Below, one piece after another: positions 60,157 to 64,000 of a stretch of DNA of 64,000 nucleotides. The stretch is from positions 6,057,802 through 6,121,801 of the forward strand of contig NZ_CP160680.1 in NCBI RefSeq assembly GCF_040784935.1. Direction: 5' to 3'. This DNA is from Lewinella sp. LCG006 (GTDB lineage: Bacteria > Bacteroidota > Bacteroidia > Chitinophagales > Saprospiraceae). Positions within the stretch are counted from its first letter, which is position 1; every line of letters begins with the position of its first letter. Under the pieces are notes generated by a model. The model searched no databases, was not told where the DNA came from, and saw only the letters and a program-made list of their open reading frames with translations. The position numbers and the translations under genes are program-made.

Positions 60157-61041
60157 ATGTCATCAAAAAACGCTTTTACCCACATCATCAATCCCGTGGC
60201 ACTGCCCGCGGATCATGAGTTAATGCTGGCACAACCGATTACCTTTGCGAGTATGCAAAAAGCCCAGGAGGTGGCTGCAAAGAACGATATCCGCATCGAC
60301 CTGCTCACTACCCAATTCCCGGAAGATCAGGCTATTATTCCGCCTTACTTTAGACAAGTACCGGATTTGGAACGATCCATTCTAGACATCCGATCTTTCA
60401 GCCGCCCTCGTAAGCTACCGCTTATTGGTGACATTATTTCCCGGCTTTATACCTACTCCGATACGCCCTACCTCATCTATACCAACGTTGACATTGGCCT
60501 GCTACCCAACTTCTACCTGAGAGTGACGGAATTGATCGAACAGGGACACGATGCGCTGATCATTAATCGCCGAAGGATTCCCTCGATCTACACCTCACCG
60601 GATGACTTACCCGCCATTTATGCCGATCGCGGACGCTCCCATCCCGGCTTCGACTGCTTCGTCTTTCATCGGGATCTTTTCCCGAAATTTCGCTTGGAGA
60701 CCATTTGTCTAGGTATTCCCTTTATTGGCGTCACCCTGGCGCATCATCTGTTTGCTTTTGCGCAAAGCCCCCTACTTATTGATGAGGAGCACCTGACCTT
60801 CCACATTGGCCTGGAAGTGATGCCCCCCCACGATCCGGAATATTACTGGCACAATCGGAATTGCTTTCGGCGCATTCGGGACGAGCACTTTTGGCCACAT
60901 TTCGATATTCGGCGTTTTCCCTATGCTGATCGTCCGCTGCTGGAAAGATACTGGCGCTGGGCCCTTAATCCTTCCCTATTTGTAGCGATGAATTTCCGCT
61001 TAGAGTGGCGCGCCTACGTTGCAGATCGTTTTCGATCATGA
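60157..61041 (+). CDS. GT-A-like protein of unknown specificity
   Basis: I do not recognise an exact family for this 294-residue protein. The segment TPYLIYTNVDIGLLPNFYLRV resembles the TN(V/A)D block in the two GT-A-like proteins at 33.9-36.0 kb, and a buried Asp there could bind a nucleotide-sugar metal. His-rich C-terminal parts (HIGLEVMPPHDPEYYWHNRNCF) may form the acceptor side. No signal peptide. The last 77 bases overlap the GNAT gene on the other strand. A glycosyltransferase role is an inference from the motif and the neighbours. Confidence 0.6.
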   Translation: MSSKNAFTHIINPVALPADHELMLAQPITFASMQKAQEVAAKNDIRIDLLTTQFPEDQAIIPPYFRQVPDLERSILDIRSFSRPRKLPLIGDIISRLYTYSDTPYLIYTNVDIGLLPNFYLRVTELIEQGHDALIINRRRIPSIYTSPDDLPAIYADRGRSHPGFDCFVFHRDLFPKFRLETICLGIPFIGVTLAHHLFAFAQSPLLIDEEHLTFHIGLEVMPPHDPEYYWHNRNCFRRIRDEHFWPHFDIRRFPYADRPLLERYWRWALNPSLFVAMNFRLEWRAYVADRFRS

Positions 61042-61612
61042 CATCCAAGGCTTGATCACCCTCCAGGGTCAGCTTAAGCCTGGGATCACCGAGTAGGGCT
61101 GCTGCATTTTTCAGGGATTTTGCCCCCGTATTGTACCCTTCTCGGTCCACTATCATCCAATAAAAATCGGGATGCTCCGCTTCTTTCCAGACCTTAAAGC
61201 CCAAGGCACTATTGTATTGAATGGCCGTCAGGTTATCTTTCTTTACCTTGGCCGTTACGTATTCCAGGTACAAGGAATGGAACGCAAAATCCAGTAAACT
61301 CAAGGATGCCCGAATCGGTACGGTAGATCCTTGGTATTTGGGTTCACCAATAAAAAGACCTGCCTGTCCCGTTTCGTCATCCACAGCTGACAAGTGAATT
61401 AAACCAACCGGCCTCAAGCTTTCCAGAATCACAAAATAGAAGTTCTCAATCGTATGGACTTGGGTAAACCAACGGTGCTGCATCTCAGGGCTGATGTAGG
61501 CCTGGTACTCCATGTGTTGCCGTATCTCGGGATCATTACGCCAATTGCGCAGCAGCTCCAGATAAGCAGGCCGCAGGCTTTCTAACACCAATCCGTATTG
61601 TCTTAAATGCAC
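60965..61612 (-). CDS. GNAT N-acetyltransferase (PseH-like)
   Basis: Acetyl-CoA-dependent N-acetyltransferase of 215 residues. It starts YGLVLESLRPAYLELLRNWRNDPEIRQHM, as PseH/RimJ-type enzymes do, and has the acetyl-CoA loop region GLFIGEPKYQGSTVPIRASLSLLDFAF and the closing NLTAIQYNSALGFKV. PseH/WecD relatives acetylate the 4-amino group of a nucleotide-linked deoxy sugar, which fits the WecE-type aminotransferase encoded at 35978-37105. Its start overlaps the GT2 gene by 10 bases. Its tail overlaps the convergent gene by 77 bases. Confidence 0.8.
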   Translation of the reverse strand: MHLRQYGLVLESLRPAYLELLRNWRNDPEIRQHMEYQAYISPEMQHRWFTQVHTIENFYFVILESLRPVGLIHLSAVDDETGQAGLFIGEPKYQGSTVPIRASLSLLDFAFHSLYLEYVTAKVKKDNLTAIQYNSALGFKVWKEAEHPDFYWMIVDREGYNTGAKSLKNAAALLGDPRLKLTLEGDQALDVMIENDLQRRRATLSGNSSLQIGKD

Positions 61613-62535
61613 TCGCTGATCTCTTGGATGTGGAAACTGGGCTTGCCCAATTGAGCAAAATACAAGCGACGAATATATTCCCCAATTATACCTAGCGAAA
61701 AAATAATAATCGCCAGCCCAAAGGTAATAATCACAATGGTAGCTGTAAAACCCAAGGGCACCGCGAAGAAAATCTTATTGATGATAAAATAGATTCCTAA
61801 TCCAAAGCAAAGCAAAGCGACGATAAGCCCACCATAGGTCATCACTCTCAATGGAAGTGCTGTATAGTTGATGATGATTTGCATACTCATTCGCAATAAT
61901 TTGCCCAAAGGGTAGCTTGATTTACCATGGATACGCTCTTTCTGGATCACCTCCACCATCCTAACATCTTTGGTGTACCAACTGATCATTGCATCCAGGA
62001 AAACATACTCGAATCGAGAGGTGATCAGTTGATCGACCAGTTTCCGACTGAGTAGTTTATAAGGAGAGGCGTAAGGCGTAAGTGCTCCCTCGCGCAGTAA
62101 AAAACGGCCTAAAATTCGGCTACCTAAATTTCGCCAACTTGCCTGCCGTTTTTCCTTCGCGACCCCGTAAACGACCTGGGGGTGATATTCTTGGAAGGCT
62201 TCTATCAATCGAGGAATTTCCTCGGGGGGATTTTGCAGGTCAGAATCCAAAACAACAACCGCTTTGGTAGCTCTTGCCGCCTGTAAACCGCAAAGCAGTG
62301 CACGATGCTGTCCGTGATTATGGGCCAAACGAATCAGCCTTAGCGGGTACGTTTTATCTAATTGCACCTTCTTCAAAACTTCCCAACTGTTGTCGAGACT
62401 CCTATCGTCTACACAAATCACTTCATAATCGCCTTCTACCTGCTGCATAGTCAAGTCAATCCGTTCCAGAAGCTCTTCCAGAAAAGCAGCCGTCTGGTAG
62501 GCGGAGGTAACAATGGAATAATGGCAGGATGACAT
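61603..62535 (-). CDS. Family 2 glycosyltransferase (polyprenyl-phosphate sugar synthase type)
   Basis: A 310-residue GT2 of the DPM/ArnC/GtrB kind. It has YSIVTSAYQTAAFLEELLERI, ICVDDRSLDNSWEVL, GQHRALLCGLQAARA and the DxD in VVLDSDLQNPPEEIP. Two C-terminal membrane helices (LIVALLCFGLGIYFII; ATIVIITFGLAIIIFSLGIIGEY) end in the GEYIRRLYFAQ segment typical of this group. It probably makes a polyprenyl-phosphate hexose, the donor that GT-C proteins such as the TMTC-like protein use outside the cell membrane. Start is ATG 62535; 8 further upstream codons are not needed. Confidence 0.87.
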   Translation of the reverse strand: MSSCHYSIVTSAYQTAAFLEELLERIDLTMQQVEGDYEVICVDDRSLDNSWEVLKKVQLDKTYPLRLIRLAHNHGQHRALLCGLQAARATKAVVVLDSDLQNPPEEIPRLIEAFQEYHPQVVYGVAKEKRQASWRNLGSRILGRFLLREGALTPYASPYKLLSRKLVDQLITSRFEYVFLDAMISWYTKDVRMVEVIQKERIHGKSSYPLGKLLRMSMQIIINYTALPLRVMTYGGLIVALLCFGLGIYFIINKIFFAVPLGFTATIVIITFGLAIIIFSLGIIGEYIRRLYFAQLGKPSFHIQEISECI

Positions 62536-62642
62536 AATGCAATATTTTCGAAGCCTCAAAAGTACTTAGAACGCATGGTTTTTCCCACAAAAGCAAATGT
62601 GTTTACCTCTGCCCAGGGCACTAGACTTATTTTTTCCGGCGC

Positions 62643-63704
62643 TTAGCCAATCTCAATCAGCGGAATAATCGGCAGCTCTTTGACCGAAAACAGGACATTA
62701 CCCCAGGATAAGCCGACCCCAAAACCCGACGCCAGCAGCTGATGAGCCCCTTGTCCCAAAGGTTCCCTGAGTTGTTGTACGACCGTCAGTGGAATGGAGG
62801 CCGAGCTGGGATTACCAAAATCATGTAAGATCGACGGGCATTTTTCAACCGGAATTTTGAGCATCTTCCGCAGGGATTCATTGATAATTCGGTTGGCCTG
62901 ATGGAACACAAAAAAGTCTACTTCTTCCACCCTTTTGCCATGCGTTTTCATAAGTTCTTTGATCGTCGGAAGTACTTGTCGAATAGTAAAATTAAAGATA
63001 GCGATCCCATTCATTTCCAGATGGAGTGCGTGGCGTTCTACCCCTTCCCGTACCAGCTTTTTCGTTAAAGAATCTTCGCCAAAAGGATAGCGCCCTCCAC
63101 CACCTTTTACCATTAGATCGCGATAGCCACTACCATCGGAGAAAAGGCTAAAATGCATCTGTTCGGCGCTTCCCGTATTCGCTAGCGCTATCGCTGAACC
63201 AGCATCCGAAAAAAGCAGTGCCGTACTCTTGTCCGTAGGTGAAACCAGCTGACTGGATTTATCACCAATCAACAAAAGCCCCCGAGCACCGGGCATGGCC
63301 TTGAGCATATTCACCACCGTTGCCAAACCATAAGGAAAAGCCGAACACCCCAGGTTAATATCAAAACACAAGCAGCTTTGAGATAAACCCAGTCGATCCT
63401 GCAGGATAGTCGAAGTACCGGGTGTCAGGTAGTCTGGTGTTTGAGTCACCAGGCATAAGACATCTATGGTGGCTTTATCCCATTGTAATTGATCCAGCAC
63501 CTTCTCCGCTGCGGCCAGGCACAAATCTGCTGCCGTATGCTCAGCGCTTGCCACCCGGCGATGGGCAATTCCCACATTTTTGATAAAATGCTGCTGTTCT
63601 TGTGCTGCTTCCAGCAACGGAGAATTTGCCGTAGACACCAGCTGTTGCGGCACAGCCGCCGCTATAGCCTGGATTTCAATACCTGATACGGAAAAATTAG
63701 CCAA
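62643..63704 (-). CDS. 3-oxoacyl-ACP synthase III family protein (KASIII/FabH-like)
   Basis: Condensing enzyme of 353 residues that joins an acyl-CoA starter with an ACP-bound extender or transfers an acyl group. It has Cys120 (INLGCSAFPYGL), His268 (FVFHQANRIINES) and Asn298 (HDFGNPSSASIPL), the full KASIII triad. The start is probably TTG 63704 (MANFSVSGIEI); the open frame runs to 63866, but that part is not KASIII-like. An ACP gene precedes it. Sitting in a glycan locus, it more likely makes a special acyl group for sugar N- or O-acylation than general fatty acids. Confidence 0.85.
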   Translation of the reverse strand: MANFSVSGIEIQAIAAAVPQQLVSTANSPLLEAAQEQQHFIKNVGIAHRRVASAEHTAADLCLAAAEKVLDQLQWDKATIDVLCLVTQTPDYLTPGTSTILQDRLGLSQSCLCFDINLGCSAFPYGLATVVNMLKAMPGARGLLLIGDKSSQLVSPTDKSTALLFSDAGSAIALANTGSAEQMHFSLFSDGSGYRDLMVKGGGGRYPFGEDSLTKKLVREGVERHALHLEMNGIAIFNFTIRQVLPTIKELMKTHGKRVEEVDFFVFHQANRIINESLRKMLKIPVEKCPSILHDFGNPSSASIPLTVVQQLREPLGQGAHQLLASGFGVGLSWGNVLFSVKELPIIPLIEIG

Positions 63705-63878
63705 TCGACGCTGTTTTATACGGTTGAAGAAAAAGGTTAGATGGTTTGATGGTAGCCAGACAGATACCTCGCCAAGCAATAAGTAGTAATCCCAAAAAAA
63801 TACGATGCGCCTTCCTGTAACGTGGCAAAAAAAAAAGTCAAAGTAATGATCGCTGGATACGATCACAAATATCGACCA

Positions 63879-64000
63879 TTATTTAAGCGCTACTACTCGA
63901 TCAAACAAATCGGCAAACGTTTGGCTTTGTTGCAAATCTTCTTCAGATAACAATACTTCGTAATCCTCATTGATCCGGGCGATGACGATTAAAGCTTGCA
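63879..64000 (-). CDS. Acyl carrier protein, C-terminal part
   Basis: The minus strand keeps an open frame from the window edge to the TAA at 63879-63881, coding 39 residues (LIVIARINEDYEVLLSEEDL ... TFADLFDRVVALK). This matches the last two helices of an acyl carrier protein: the helix II end, the EDYEV(L)LSEEDL turn, and the closing helix TFADLFDRV. The phosphopantetheine Ser lies outside the window. Next to a KASIII gene it is probably its dedicated carrier. Confidence 0.65.
   Translation of the reverse strand, partial: QALIVIARINEDYEVLLSEEDLQQSQTFADLFDRVVALK

Noticed and set aside
63705-63866. 54-residue N-terminal extension of the KASIII protein
   Set aside because: Aromatic-rich and unlike KASIII N-termini; TTG 63704 gives a normal length. 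The remaining gap to the ACP gene is probably untranslated.
62643-64000. Polyketide or aryl-polyene biosynthetic cluster
   Set aside because: Only one KASIII and an ACP end are visible; no further ketosynthase, dehydratase or ketoreductase is in the window, and the neighbours are glycan genes.

Overview
The window looks like a chromosome segment of a Bacteroidota bacterium, most likely of the Saprospiria/Lewinella type. The signs are two large secreted proteins that end in a type IX secretion (T9SS) sorting domain, a match to the Bacteroidota promoter pattern (TTG ... TAnnTTTG), several probable TTG/GTG starts with weak ribosome binding sites, and intergenic repeats such as a GTACNNN heptamer array. 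The taxonomy is inferred from family content only.

Layout. 1-2.6 kb: two GT4 glycosyltransferases, the end of a polysaccharide locus that continues to the left. 2.7-11.4 kb: mostly housekeeping or accessory genes, namely a small secreted protein, a T9SS-exported leucine-rich-repeat protein, a thiolase, a two-subunit GMC (gluconate-dehydrogenase-like) oxidoreductase, a small orphan gene and an orphan TRAP-type solute-binding protein. 11.7-15.7 kb: an operon with a DprE1-like flavoenzyme, a DprE2-like reductase and a fused HAD phosphatase/O-antigen-ligase-like protein. 16.2-29.7 kb: one 4,496-residue T9SS surface protein with 19 repeats of about 85 residues. 29.9-64 kb: a continuous surface-glycan locus.

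The glycan locus holds a TMTC-like membrane protein with TPRs, a nucleotide-sugar dehydrogenase, a WecE-type sugar aminotransferase, GT-A-like proteins, an HTTM membrane protein, a transglutaminase-like lipoprotein, a UbiA-GT4 fusion, an MBOAT/SGNH acyl-transfer pair, the Wzm/Wzt ABC exporter, a methyltransferase, two more SGNH proteins, a GT2, a PseH-like acetyltransferase, a ketoacyl-ACP-synthase III and the end of an acyl carrier protein.

The most striking part is 45-58.4 kb. Six phytanoyl-CoA-dioxygenase-family (PhyH) proteins carry eight oxygenase domains in total, two of the proteins being tandem fusions, and a seventh protein is a different 2OG-Fe(II)-oxygenase-like enzyme. All are interleaved with Wzm/Wzt and SGNH genes. 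One member has HxN in place of the iron-binding HxD. Two carry a shared C-terminal tail, duplicated in one of them. My best inference is a dedicated oxidative tailoring module for an ABC-exported surface glycan, lipid or acyl group. The substrate cannot be read from sequence.
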